A program made the translations under genes and the position numbers. This document shows positions 8,802-16,942 of a stretch of 46,104 nt of DNA, in pieces; position 1 is the first letter of the stretch; each line of letters opens with the position of its first letter. Where the stretch lies: positions 1-46,104 of the forward strand of contig NZ_JAAKZY010000071.1 in assembly GCF_011045015.1 (NCBI RefSeq), written 5' to 3'. Origin of the DNA: Streptomyces scabichelini. GTDB lineage: Bacteria > Actinomycetota > Actinomycetes > Streptomycetales > Streptomycetaceae. The notes beneath the pieces were generated by a model. It ran no database searches, had not been told where the DNA came from, and saw nothing but the letters and a program-made list of their open reading frames with translations.

Positions 8802-8813
8802 AAATTGCAATTT
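8802..8813. promoter_or_regulatory. AT-rich palindrome in the divergent promoter region
   Basis: AAATTGCAATTT is a perfect 12-bp palindrome in otherwise GC-rich DNA, midway between the divergent ATPase and XRE genes. It is a plausible operator for the adjacent XRE regulator. This is inference from position and symmetry only. Confidence 0.45.
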
Positions 8814-8895
8814 GCCAGGCGCATGCTGATGCCGTGAACGATGATCGTGACAGACTGCGATCTCGGAGCCCGGCCTGCGCGTGAGGAGGTAAGGC

Positions 8896-9771
8896 GTGAC
8901 CTCGGAAACCGACTGGGGCGGCGCCCCCTCCGTCCTGCGCATGATTCTCGGCAAGCAGCTCGAGGAGCTGCGGAACCGGGCCGGTCTGACGTACGAGCAG
9001 GCGGGTACGGCGATCGGGGTCAGCCACTCCACGATCCGCCGGATGGAGGCCGCGAAGGTGGCCCGGCTCAGGCTCGCGGACGCCGAGAAGCTGCTCCAGA
9101 TCTACGGCGTGCAGGACCAGCAGGAGATCGACACCTTCCTGAAGTCGGTCCGTGAGGCCAACAAGCGCGGGTGGTGGCACACCTACCGTGATGTGCTGCC
9201 GGACTGGTTCGCCGCGTATCTGAGCCTGGAGCAGGCGGCGCTCCAGATCCGGGCGTACGAGGCGCAGTTCGTGCACGGGCTGCTGCAGACCGAGGACTAC
9301 GCGCGCGCTCTGCTGAGCGCAGGCAATCCGCACGCTTCGGCGGAGGCGACGGACCGCAGGGTCGCGCTGCGCATGCAGCGCCAGGAACTGCTGTCCCGTC
9401 CGAAGCCGCCCCGCGTGTGGATCGTGATGGACGAGACGGTGCTGCGGTGGCCGGTCGGGGGCTCCGAGGTGATGCGCGCCCAGGTCGACCACCTGATCGC
9501 GCTCAACGCGCTGCCCCATGTGACCGTACAGATCATGCCGTTCAGGAACGGCCCGCACCCGGCCATGCGGGCCGGCGCCTTCCATCTCTTCCGGTTCAAG
9601 GCACGCGAACTGCCGGACATCGTGTATCTCAGCGGCCTGGTGGGCGCTGTGTATCTCGACAAGGACGAGGACGTCCTGGTCTATCGCGAGGCCCTGGACC
9701 GGTTGGGCGCCCAGTCGGCGCCCGCCGGCAGGACCGAGGCTCTCCTCGGTGCGATACGCAAGGAGCTCTGA
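8896..9771 (+). CDS. XRE-family regulator with DUF5753 domain
   Basis: This 291-aa DNA-binding protein has an N-terminal helix-turn-helix (about residues 17-70, with LTYEQAGTAIGVSHSTIRRME as its core) and a DUF5753 domain filling the rest. DUF5753 carries the usual tracts GWWHTY, a YLSLEQAA-like segment, VHGLLQTEDYARALL and a C-terminal VVYRE-type end. This architecture is the WhiJ/Scr1-like group that pairs with small DUF397 proteins. The GTG start has GGAGG 6 nt upstream. The DUF397 gene begins 2 bp after its stop, so the two are translationally linked. Confidence 0.93.
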   Translation: MTSETDWGGAPSVLRMILGKQLEELRNRAGLTYEQAGTAIGVSHSTIRRMEAAKVARLRLADAEKLLQIYGVQDQQEIDTFLKSVREANKRGWWHTYRDVLPDWFAAYLSLEQAALQIRAYEAQFVHGLLQTEDYARALLSAGNPHASAEATDRRVALRMQRQELLSRPKPPRVWIVMDETVLRWPVGGSEVMRAQVDHLIALNALPHVTVQIMPFRNGPHPAMRAGAFHLFRFKARELPDIVYLSGLVGAVYLDKDEDVLVYREALDRLGAQSAPAGRTEALLGAIRKEL

Positions 9772-9772
9772 A

Positions 9773-10051
9773 ATGCACGACCCCCTGAACCACCACCCCC
9801 TGCATCACCAACCCCTGCATCACCCCATACGCAACGGCATGCCGTCCCGGGATCTCGGCGCGCAGGACTGGTACAAGCCGTGGAGCGACGACGCGGGAGG
9901 CGCCTGCGTCGAAGTGAAGAAGCTGCGCGACGGGCGGGTGGCGGTGCGTCAGTCCACCGATCCCGAGGGACCGGCCCTGGTATTCACCCCCCGTGAGATG
10001 ACGAGCTTCCTGACGGGCGTGAAGGCGGGCGACGCCGACTTCCTGCTCTGA
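9773..10051 (+). CDS. DUF397 protein with His/Pro-rich N-terminal extension
   Basis: This 92-aa protein ends in a DUF397 domain (about residues 32-92, with WYKPWSDDAGGACVEVKKL and the VFTPREMTSFLTGVKAGD end). DUF397 proteins partner DUF5753-type XRE regulators and are proposed to modulate them. The ATG at 9773 follows AGGAG at 9761-9765, inside the end of the upstream gene. Unusually, residues 2-20 form an imperfect repeat of His and Pro (NHHPLHHQPLHHPI). That stretch could bind metal, or it could simply be a recent slippage expansion. Confidence 0.9.
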   Translation: MHDPLNHHPLHHQPLHHPIRNGMPSRDLGAQDWYKPWSDDAGGACVEVKKLRDGRVAVRQSTDPEGPALVFTPREMTSFLTGVKAGDADFLL

Positions 10052-10143
10052 CCCCCTGTCCTCCAAACACCTCTCTTCTTCCCCGAACTCCCCTGTTTTT
10101 GTTGATCGTTCACGCTGAACCATGACTTGATGGGAGGGCGGCC

Positions 10144-10959
10144 GTGCCCGACAACGGATGGCCTGCCGACCGAATCGACACCGAAAGCGCGCACTCCGCG
10201 CGCATCTACGACTACATCCTCGGCGGAAAGGACTACTACCCCGCCGACAAGGAAGCGGGCGACGCCATGTCGCACGAGTGGCCCGCCCTGCCGATCCACA
10301 TGCGGGCCAACCGCGACTGGATGAACCGTGCAGTGCGCTGGCTGGCCAAGGAGGCCGGGATACGCCAGTTCCTCGACATCGGAACCGGCATCCCCACCTC
10401 GCCCAACCTCCACGAGATCGCCCAGTCGGTGGCCCCCGAGTCCCGGGTCGTCTACGTCGACAACGACCCCATCGTCCTCACCCTCTCCCAGGGCCTGCTG
10501 GCGAGCGCGCCGGAAGGCAGGACGGCGTACATCGAGGCCGACTTCCAGCGCCCGGAGGCCATCCTCGACGCCCCCGAGTTCCGCGAGACCCTCGACCTGT
10601 CCGAGCCGGTCGCGCTGACCGTCATCGCGATCGTCCACTTCGTCCTCGACGAGGACGACGCGGTCGGCATCGTCCGCCGCCTCCTCGACCCCCTCCCCTC
10701 CGGCAGCTACCTCGCCATGTCCATCGGCACCGCCGAGTTCGCGCCGGAGGAGGTGGGGCGGGTCGCGCGCGAGTACGCGGCCCGCAACATGCCCATGCGG
10801 TTGCGTACGTTCGCGGAGGCCGAGGAGTTCTTCGAGGGCCTCGAACTCGTCGAGCCCGGCATCACGCAGGTCCACAAGTGGCATCCGGACGGCTCAGGTT
10901 CGGAGCCGATCCGGGATGAGGACATCGCGATGTACGGGGCGGTTGCCCGTAAGCCGTAG
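10144..10959 (+). CDS. SAM-dependent methyltransferase, DUF574 family
   Basis: This 271-aa cytoplasmic protein belongs to the DUF574 (Methyltransf_19) group, which is abundant in Streptomyces. The hallmark N-terminal stretch HSARIYDYILGGKDYYPAD lies at about residues 17-35. The SAM-binding motif I, FLDIGTGIPT, lies at 76-85, followed by the acidic VVYVDNDP loop. The start is GTG with GGGAGG just upstream. It lies 92 bp after the DUF397 gene in the same direction and may belong to the same cassette. Substrates of the family are not established. Confidence 0.92.
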   Translation: MPDNGWPADRIDTESAHSARIYDYILGGKDYYPADKEAGDAMSHEWPALPIHMRANRDWMNRAVRWLAKEAGIRQFLDIGTGIPTSPNLHEIAQSVAPESRVVYVDNDPIVLTLSQGLLASAPEGRTAYIEADFQRPEAILDAPEFRETLDLSEPVALTVIAIVHFVLDEDDAVGIVRRLLDPLPSGSYLAMSIGTAEFAPEEVGRVAREYAARNMPMRLRTFAEAEEFFEGLELVEPGITQVHKWHPDGSGSEPIRDEDIAMYGAVARKP

Positions 10960-10980
10960 GGAGCGGCGGTCCGTGCGCCT

Positions 10981-11018
10981 CGGCCCTTCCACCGGGCAGC
11001 TGTCCGGTGGAAGGGCCG
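10981..11018. terminator. Perfect 15-bp hairpin between convergent genes
   Basis: CGGCCCTTCCACCGG pairs perfectly with CCGGTGGAAGGGCCG around an 8-nt loop. It stands between the methyltransferase and the convergent hydrolase and likely terminates both. Its right arm and the next 9 bp (11003-11028) match the 3' end of the IS1380-like element at 30991-31016 in 24 of 26 bases, so it may descend from an IS end. Confidence 0.8.
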
Positions 11019-11082
11019 ACGTGTTGGCGGGCCGTGTCCGCGCCCTGGTGGCCAGTGGCTGTACGTCCCATGCGGTGGTTGA

Positions 11083-11649
11083 TCACTGCTGGCTCAGCGA
11101 GTCCAGGAGTTCGCGGCCGTGCTGCCACGAGCCCAGACCGCTGGCGGAGTTGATGTGTCCGTACGTGCCCGCCAGGTGCCATCGCGTTTCCCACCGCGCC
11201 GCGAAGCCCGCGGCTGCCTCGGGAGTGCAGTACGGGTCGTTGGCGCTGCCCACCACCAGGGCCGGGCACGACAACGGTTGTGCCGACACCTCGATGAACG
11301 TCGCGGCCTCCTGGCGTGGGAACGCCGGCCCGTGCGGGTCGGGCGGCGCGACCAGGAACGCGCCGCCCATCGGACTCGATGGGTTCTTGTTCAGCCAGGT
11401 GGACGCAGCCCAGCAGCCCAGGCTGTGGGCTACCAGCACAACGTGGCTGTCCTGCTGGGAAGCGTCGTCGTAAGCCTCCTGGACAGCGTCGACCCAGTCA
11501 TCGAGATTGGGCGTGGACCACGAGGCAGGGGAGATCCTCACCGCTGAGGTTCCCCACTGCCGCTCCCACAAGCTCTGCCAGTGCTGCCCGTCCGAGCCGT
11601 CGATACCCGGGACGATGACGTACGCGGCCACTGCCCACCACCGTTTCAC
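11083..11649 (-). CDS. RBBP9/YdeN-family serine hydrolase
   Basis: This 188-aa alpha/beta hydrolase has the compact RBBP9/YdeN layout: an early IVPGIDGSDGQHW loop, nucleophile Ser76 in AHSLGCW, acid Asp138 in SANDPYC and base His165 in GHINSASGLG. Bacterial members are poorly characterised esterase-like enzymes of the cytoplasm. I chose the GTG at 11649 because GGGAG lies 6 nt upstream; the frame extends to 11724 but then overlaps the divergent regulator. It is divergent from an Lrp/AsnC gene with only 66 bp between starts, suggesting control by that regulator. Confidence 0.88.
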   Translation of the reverse strand: MKRWWAVAAYVIVPGIDGSDGQHWQSLWERQWGTSAVRISPASWSTPNLDDWVDAVQEAYDDASQQDSHVVLVAHSLGCWAASTWLNKNPSSPMGGAFLVAPPDPHGPAFPRQEAATFIEVSAQPLSCPALVVGSANDPYCTPEAAAGFAARWETRWHLAGTYGHINSASGLGSWQHGRELLDSLSQQ

Positions 11650-11715
11650 TCGTCGCTCCCTACGATCAGGGGAGCGCCTGGCGCAGATTCTGTTGGAAGC
11701 ATCAGGGCAACGGCG

Positions 11716-12210
11716 GTGACGCAAGTGATCTCAAAGAAAGTGGTGCGGACAACAGTGGAATCACTCGACCGGACAGACCGAGGCATTCTCGCCCTGCTCC
11801 AGACCGACGGCCGGTTGACCGGTGCGGAGGTGGGGCGTCGCGGGGGACTCTCGCAGCCCGCGGCCAGCGCGCGCATCCAGCGGCTGGAGAAGAACGGCGT
11901 CATCACCGGCTACCGAGCCGTGGTCGACCCGGCAGCTCTCGGTCTGAACATTCACGCGGTCATCCGGCTGCGCACCACCCACGCCCGGCTCTCTCGCGCC
12001 CTGGATTTCGCCTCCCGGACCCCCGAGATCGCCTCCACCCTCAGAGTCACCGGAGAAGGCTGCCTCATCTTCGACGTCCACTGCCCGCAGGCAGGACGAC
12101 TCGAGGAAGTTGTCGACGCACTTGCCCGTTACGGCCCTGTCACTACCTCCCTCGTGCTCCGCGCATACCTCCAGAAGCCACTGACCGACGCCAGGTCGAC
12201 AACGTCGTGA
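11716..12210 (+). CDS. Lrp/AsnC-family transcriptional regulator
   Basis: This regulator of about 164 aa has an N-terminal winged helix (LDRTDRGILALLQTDGRLT, then GGLSQPAASARIQRLEKNGVI) and a C-terminal RAM domain (from about LGLNIHAVIRL to the end) that usually senses amino acids or related effectors. The GTG at 11716 has AGGG 9 nt upstream; a second GTG at 11725 is possible. It is transcribed divergently from the RBBP9-type hydrolase and probably controls it and itself from the 66-bp gap. Confidence 0.92.
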   Translation: MTQVISKKVVRTTVESLDRTDRGILALLQTDGRLTGAEVGRRGGLSQPAASARIQRLEKNGVITGYRAVVDPAALGLNIHAVIRLRTTHARLSRALDFASRTPEIASTLRVTGEGCLIFDVHCPQAGRLEEVVDALARYGPVTTSLVLRAYLQKPLTDARSTTS

Positions 12211-12420
12211 CCCGCAACAACTAGGGGCGAGGATCGGCTGGGGGGGCAAGCGATCGGCGTTCACGCGACGACGCGCTTCGCATTGGACGTACGACTTCAG
12301 ACCGGCACGATTCATCGGGCCTGTGAGGCGTTCGGTCGCCCGCTCGCGCTGCTACGCCGTTGGTGCGAATCCTCAAGCCGACGGATTCCGGGTCCGGCCC
12401 GGAAGGGGAGACCCAGCATT

Positions 12421-13197
12421 GTGACAGGCCATGTAGCAGGACACGTAATTCCGTATGAGGTACAGGGCAACGGTCCGGAGCGGGTCCTCGCACTCCACCA
12501 CTGGCTCGGCGACAGGTCGAGTTTCGGCCATCTGCGGCGGTACCTGGACGGGAGCGCGTTCAGTTACGCGTTCGCGGACTGCCGTGGGTACGGCGAGGCC
12601 ATGGACACCCCCGGCGCGTACACGATGGAGGAGGTCGCGGCGGACGCCCTCGCCGTGGCCGACGACCTCGGCTGGAACACCTTCTCGGTCATCGGTCACT
12701 CCATGGGCGGCAAGGCGGCCCAGGTGATGTTGCTGGACGCCCCCTCGCGGGTCCGCTCGATTGTCGGCATCTCACCGGTGCCCGCGTCCGGGTTCCCGCT
12801 CGAAGGGGCGATGTGGGAGCTGTTCGTCGGGGCCGTGGAGGATTCCGGCAACCGCAGGACGATCTTCGACGTCACCACCGGCAATCGGCACGACGATGCG
12901 TGGCTGGATGCCAGGGTGAGCGGCTCGGAACGCTCCTCGTCAGCTGCCCTGCGCTCGTACCTCGAATCCTGGACTCGCGGCTCCGACATCCACCAGCGGC
13001 TCGAGGGAAATCCGACCCCGATGCTTGTCGTGGCTGGTGCGAACGACCCGGCGATGGGCCCTGACACGATGCGGTCCACCTGGTTGCAGTGGTATCCGAA
13101 CGCCGAGCTCGAGGTTTTCAACGACGCCGGCCACTTCGCCCCGGATGAGAGCCCAGAGGCCCTGGCGACAGTGGTCGAAAGATTCCTCAGCCGCTGA
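12421..13197 (+). CDS. Alpha/beta hydrolase
   Basis: This 258-aa enzyme of the alpha/beta hydrolase fold has nucleophile Ser94 in GHSMGG, acid Asp209 in GANDPAM and base His238 in AGHFAPDE. The substrate is unknown; relatives include esterases and C-C bond hydrolases. The GTG at 12421 has GGAG about 10 nt upstream and matches the family start; the frame is open 46 codons further without similarity. The TGA stop is formed with the first base of an IS5-like element, so the insertion lies exactly at the 3' end of the gene and the native last residues may have been replaced. It is alone in its orientation between the regulator and the IS. Confidence 0.88.
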   Translation: MTGHVAGHVIPYEVQGNGPERVLALHHWLGDRSSFGHLRRYLDGSAFSYAFADCRGYGEAMDTPGAYTMEEVAADALAVADDLGWNTFSVIGHSMGGKAAQVMLLDAPSRVRSIVGISPVPASGFPLEGAMWELFVGAVEDSGNRRTIFDVTTGNRHDDAWLDARVSGSERSSSAALRSYLESWTRGSDIHQRLEGNPTPMLVVAGANDPAMGPDTMRSTWLQWYPNAELEVFNDAGHFAPDESPEALATVVERFLSR

Positions 13198-13964
13198 AGC
13201 GTGTTGCAGAAGGCCGTGCTCCGGGCATTTCCCTTGTATGGCCCGGGTGTTGAGGGCTGACGTGCGTGGAGACGTTCACCGGGCTGCGGGCCGATCAGTT
13301 CGGTGGGCTGCTGAGGGCGGTCCGTGAACGTGGTGGTGAGGGATGTGGGTGGGGGCGTCCGTGGCGGCTGCCGCTGGCTGAGCGGGTGCTGCTGGTGGCC
13401 GTCTACTACCGCACGAACCTCACGATGCGGCAGCTCGCGCCGCTGTTCGGTATCTCGCCGGCGACCGTGTGCCGGGTGATCCAAAGGCTGGGTCCGCTGC
13501 TGGCGCTTGAGCCGGTGCGCGCCCCGCAGGAGGCCATCGAGCGGTTATGGATCGTGGACGGCACGCTCATCCCGGTGCGCGACCGCAGTGTGGGTGCGTC
13601 CTCGCGTAACTACCGGTTCTCGGCGAACGTGCAGGTCATCGTGGACGCGGACACGACGGTGCTCGGCAACGGCGCGTACATCAGCACCGGCCTGGTGGTC
13701 CCGCACCGAAACGTCCCGGACGGCCCTTACTGAAGGGCGAGGAAGACGACAACGCCGCCCACCGCAAGGTCCGCGCCCGCATGGAACATGTCTTCGGCCG
13801 GATGAAGAACTACAAGCTCCTGCGTGACTGCCGGCAGCGCGGCGACGGCCTCCACCACGCCGTCCAGGCCGTCGCCCGCATGCACAACCTCGCCCTCACC
13901 GGATGACCAGACACTCCAACAGCTCAGTTCAGGCTGCCTGATCACGGCCTTCTGCAACACGCTT
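13197..13964 (+). mobile_element. IS5-like element with intact ends and a deleted middle
   Basis: The ends are perfect 22-bp inverted repeats: 13197-13218 begins AAGCGTGTTGCAGAAG and 13943-13964 is its reverse complement. The match extends outward three more bases with one mismatch. Between them lies one broken transposase. No target duplication is visible, and the right end abuts the IS1380-like remnant directly. Confidence 0.85.
13266..13906 (+). pseudogene. IS5-family transposase, internally deleted and frameshifted
   Basis: The N-terminal helix-turn-helix (LTMRQLAPLFGISPATVCRVI) and first catalytic Asp region (LWIVDGTLIPV) are followed by VDADTTVLGNGAYISTGL. Here the usual segment between the second DDE region and GNGAYI is missing. 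The frame then ends at 13733, while the expected C-terminus (RARMEHVFGRMKNYKLLRD) continues in another frame to 13906. The protein should be inactive, although the element ends are intact and could be moved in trans. Confidence 0.85.
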
Positions 13965-14204
13965 TAGCCTCGCGTTTTCGCGAGTGGGCCTGTCCGGGTC
14001 TTGATCAAATAAATGGAGGGTGCTGCTGACTTGCAACGATGGGACTTGCCGAGGGTCCTGTCAGCTGGAAGGAAAGAAGCACTCTCCAGGTGAAGAAGCG
14101 TAGCGAGTCGTATCCGCGTGTCCGTGTCGAGGGCGGCGGCCGCGGGGTAGTTGTCCAGGCCGGCTCGGTGCTGCTGGTCGAGACGGTCCGCAAGTCCGGC
14201 CTGC
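13965..14204 (+). pseudogene. 5' end of an IS1380-family element
   Basis: The terminus near 13968 contains the hairpin CTCGCG-TTTT-CGCGAG. From about 14088 the transposase N-terminus is readable (KKRSESYPRVRVEGGGRG, then VLLVETVRKSGL). Similarity ends at 14204 inside the RKSGL motif. The other IS1380 copy in this window, at the far edge of the island, is recognisable from exactly this motif onward. Confidence 0.75.
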
Positions 14205-14545
14205 GGATCTGCGTGCCAGCCCACTCCTCGGAGCCGTCGACGACCTCCCAGAACGAGCGCGATCCCGGCGCACTGGACTGCATGCAGGGCATCCGCGAAC
14301 AGCGAGCGCGACACCGGGGCAGGATCCGCAACGGCAAGATGATCACCGCAACCGCAACCTGCCCAGCGGCCTACCCGCCGGCAGCCCCGAAGAAGCCCTC
14401 GACTGCGTCTGCGGCCGCTACCTCAACGACCCCACCGGCTGGTCCCTACCCCCGACGAATTAACGGCGCGGACCACTTAGGCATCCGTAAGAGCACGGCC
14501 CGTGGGCACCACAGCGGCGACGCTCTAATCCTGGCCTCAGGTTGA
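14205..14545. other. Unrecognised coding debris before the two-component operon
   Basis: No intact gene is apparent. One forward frame near 14343-14462 reads LPSGLPAGSPEEALDC and then CGRYLNDPTGWSLPP, which looks like the end of a real but unidentified protein. The stretch begins abruptly at the IS1380 break. The promoter of the response regulator must lie near its end. Confidence 0.4.
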
Positions 14546-14594
14546 TCGGGGACAATGAGCGGCAAAAACATCGACTGGAAGGGGGCGGGCCGGC

Positions 14595-15287
14595 GTGCGG
14601 ATCATGATCGCGGATGATGAAGCGGCCATCCGTGAGTCGCTGGAGCGGGTGCTCCAGGTCGAGGGTTACGACACCAGCACCGTCGCCAACGGTTTCGCCG
14701 TGCTCGACGGGGTCGGTGGGGCCGACGGCGACACGCTGGATCTGCTGATCCTCGACGTGATGATGCCCCGCCTCGGCGGGTTGGAGACCTGCCGGCGGTT
14801 GCGGGCCGCGGGTCGGGATCTGCCGGTGCTGATGCTGACCGCCCGTGACCAGGTCTCCGACCGGGTCACGGGGCTGGACGCGGGCGCCGACGACTACCTG
14901 CCCAAGCCGTTCGCCACCGAGGAGTTACTGGCCCGGGTGCGGGCCCTGCTACGCCGGCGCACGCCGACCGACGGGGAGTCGCAGATCCTGTCGTTCGCCG
15001 ACGTCCGGCTCGATCCCGACAGGTTCGAGGCGTGGCGGGGCGGGCGGCCGCTGCGCCTGACCCGGACCGAGTTCTCTCTTCTGCAGGTCCTCATGAGTAA
15101 CGCGACCCGGGTCCTGACCCGCGACGCGCTGTTCGAGGCGATCTGGGGCTTCGACATGAGCGCCACCGCCAACAACCTCCAGGTGTACGTGAGCTACCTG
15201 CGCCGCAAGATGGAGGCCGAGGGTGAGCCGCGATTGATCTACACGCTGCGTGGCCTGGGTTACGTGCTGCGGGAGACTCCTCCGTGA
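14595..15287 (+). CDS. OmpR-family response regulator with a TTA codon
   Basis: This 230-aa regulator has a receiver domain (acidic pair Asp7/Asp8, phosphorylation site Asp54 in LILDVMMPR, Thr82, Lys104 in PKPF) and a C-terminal winged-helix DNA-binding domain (LTRTEFSLLQVL, then LRGLGYVLRE). It overlaps the sensor kinase gene by 4 bp (GTGA), so the pair is translationally coupled. The GTG start follows a purine-rich GGAAGGGGG tract. Codon 111 (14925-14927) is TTA, the rare codon read by the developmentally controlled bldA tRNA, so translation may be limited to late growth. The convergent MMPL exporter is a likely target. Confidence 0.95.
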   Translation: MRIMIADDEAAIRESLERVLQVEGYDTSTVANGFAVLDGVGGADGDTLDLLILDVMMPRLGGLETCRRLRAAGRDLPVLMLTARDQVSDRVTGLDAGADDYLPKPFATEELLARVRALLRRRTPTDGESQILSFADVRLDPDRFEAWRGGRPLRLTRTEFSLLQVLMSNATRVLTRDALFEAIWGFDMSATANNLQVYVSYLRRKMEAEGEPRLIYTLRGLGYVLRETPP

Positions 15288-16735
15288 GCAGGCCCGCCGG
15301 CCGGGAACCGCGTCGGCTGACCCGATGGTGGCGCCGGCGGTCCCTGCGGGCCAGGCTGACGGTGATCGCGGCGACGGCCATCGCGGTCAGCGTGTTCGTA
15401 GCCTTCCAGGTGGCCAGCGAACTACTGGGCTGGGAGCTGCGGGACACCGCCGAGGATCAGCTGCGCGCCGACTCCCGCGTCCTGGCGACGAACGCGCAGC
15501 GCGCCGGTCTGGCGCAGGTCCAGCTACCGCCGTATCCCGGGTCCGGTCGGCTGGTGCGGGTCATCCTGCGCGACGGCTCGATCCGGACGCCGGCCGGCCA
15601 ACCCGCGCTGCCCCCGGTCAGCGAGCACGCCGGGCGCGTGGCGCAGGGCGCGTCGGCCGACCTGATGGAGTCGAACGACAGCGACGAAGAGGGGTACCTC
15701 ATCTACACGCTGCGGGCGGGCGACGGCGCGGTCCAGGTGGCCCGCGCCGTCGACGACGGCCCGGTCAACCGGTTCGGGTTCGGCATGCTGCTGATCGGGC
15801 TGCTCTGCGTGGTCGGCGGCGCCCTTGTCGGGCGGACCGTGGCGCGGACCGGGCTGGCACCGATCGACCGGCTGACCGCCGCCGCGGTACGTGTCGCGCA
15901 CACCCGGGATCTCGACGCCGACATCCCGGATGAGGGCGGTGGGGAGATCCGGCGGCTGATCCAGTCGATCAACGACATGCTCGCCGCGCTCCGGGACTCC
16001 CGGCGGGCCCAGCGGCTGCTCGCCGAGGACGCCGCCCACGAGCTCAAGACCCCGCTCACCAGCCTGCGCCTCAACGTCGAGCTGCTGATCCGGCTCGATC
16101 GGCGCGGCACCCTGGACAGCGCACTGCCGGCGGAGAGCCGGACCCGGCTGCTCAACGATCTCGGCGCCCAGGTGGCCGAGTTGAGCACCCTTGCCGCCGA
16201 GCTGACCGACCTGGCGCGCGGTGACGTCAGCGACGAGAGCACCGAGGTGCTCGACCTCGCCGACGTGGTGGCGGCCGCCGCGACCCGGGCGGATTCCCGC
16301 GTGCCCGACATCGAGGTCGCGCTCGACGTGACCTCTGTGTGGGTGAGCGGGCGTCCCGCCGCGCTCGAGCGGGCGGTGCTCAACCTCATCGACAACGCCG
16401 GCAAGTGGTCCCCCGCGGACCAGCCGGTCCAGGTCCGGCTCCGTGCCGAGGGTGCGTCGGCGGTGCTCGAGGTCGACGACGCCGGGCCGGGCATCGACGC
16501 CGCCGACGTACCGCGGGTGTTCGACCGGTTCTACCGTGCCGACAGCGCCCGGGCGTTGCCGGGATCCGGTCTGGGGCTGTCGATCGTGCAGCGGGTCGTC
16601 GACGCCCACGGCGGCCGGGCCACCGTCGCCCGCTCCGCACGCGGTGGCGCGCTGCTTCGGGTCGACCTTCCGGCCGCGGCCCCGCCCGCCCCGATCGCGC
16701 GGCTCACCGCCGGGGATGACACCGCGGTGCGCTGA
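15284..16735 (+). CDS. Sensor histidine kinase
   Basis: This 483-aa membrane kinase has two transmembrane segments (about 24-46 and 165-187) enclosing a ~115-residue extracellular sensor. A HAMP domain follows (to about 240), then HisKA with phospho-acceptor His252 in EDAAHELKTPLTSLR. The HATPase domain carries N-box NLIDNAGKW (367-375), VDDAGPGI and GSGLGLSIV. All catalytic motifs are intact. It is coupled to the OmpR-type regulator by a GTGA overlap. The signal is unknown; the position facing an MMPL exporter fits a sensor of membrane stress or of the exported compound. Confidence 0.95.
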   Translation: MSRPAGREPRRLTRWWRRRSLRARLTVIAATAIAVSVFVAFQVASELLGWELRDTAEDQLRADSRVLATNAQRAGLAQVQLPPYPGSGRLVRVILRDGSIRTPAGQPALPPVSEHAGRVAQGASADLMESNDSDEEGYLIYTLRAGDGAVQVARAVDDGPVNRFGFGMLLIGLLCVVGGALVGRTVARTGLAPIDRLTAAAVRVAHTRDLDADIPDEGGGEIRRLIQSINDMLAALRDSRRAQRLLAEDAAHELKTPLTSLRLNVELLIRLDRRGTLDSALPAESRTRLLNDLGAQVAELSTLAAELTDLARGDVSDESTEVLDLADVVAAAATRADSRVPDIEVALDVTSVWVSGRPAALERAVLNLIDNAGKWSPADQPVQVRLRAEGASAVLEVDDAGPGIDAADVPRVFDRFYRADSARALPGSGLGLSIVQRVVDAHGGRATVARSARGGALLRVDLPAAAPPAPIARLTAGDDTAVR

Positions 16736-16884
16736 CCCGCCCCGGCGGCGCGGCGCAGAACAAGGGACCGCGGCCCTCGGGCATGGCCCCGCGCGGCTCA
16801 CCGCCGAGCCAGGACACCGCGACGCGCCGACCCCAGCCCCGGCCGCACGGCGCAGGACCAAAGGGTGGCGACCGTCGGGTCCAT

Positions 16885-16923
16885 GAAAAAAATCCGGGAC
16901 GGGGCTGGGGCCTCGTCCCGGAT
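16885..16923 (-). terminator. Intrinsic terminator with U7 tail for the MMPL gene
   Basis: Read on the minus strand, the perfect 10-bp stem ATCCGGGACG/CGTCCCGGAT with a 12-nt loop is followed by seven T residues. It lies just beyond the MMPL stop at 16943. Such a classical U-tailed terminator is unusual in Streptomyces and strong enough to call. Confidence 0.9.
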
Positions 16924-16942
16924 CTCGTCCGTGCCGCCGCGC

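Noticed and set aside
13192..13967. Target-site duplication around the IS5-like element
   Set aside because: The flanks CTG and TAG do not match, so no duplication can be claimed.
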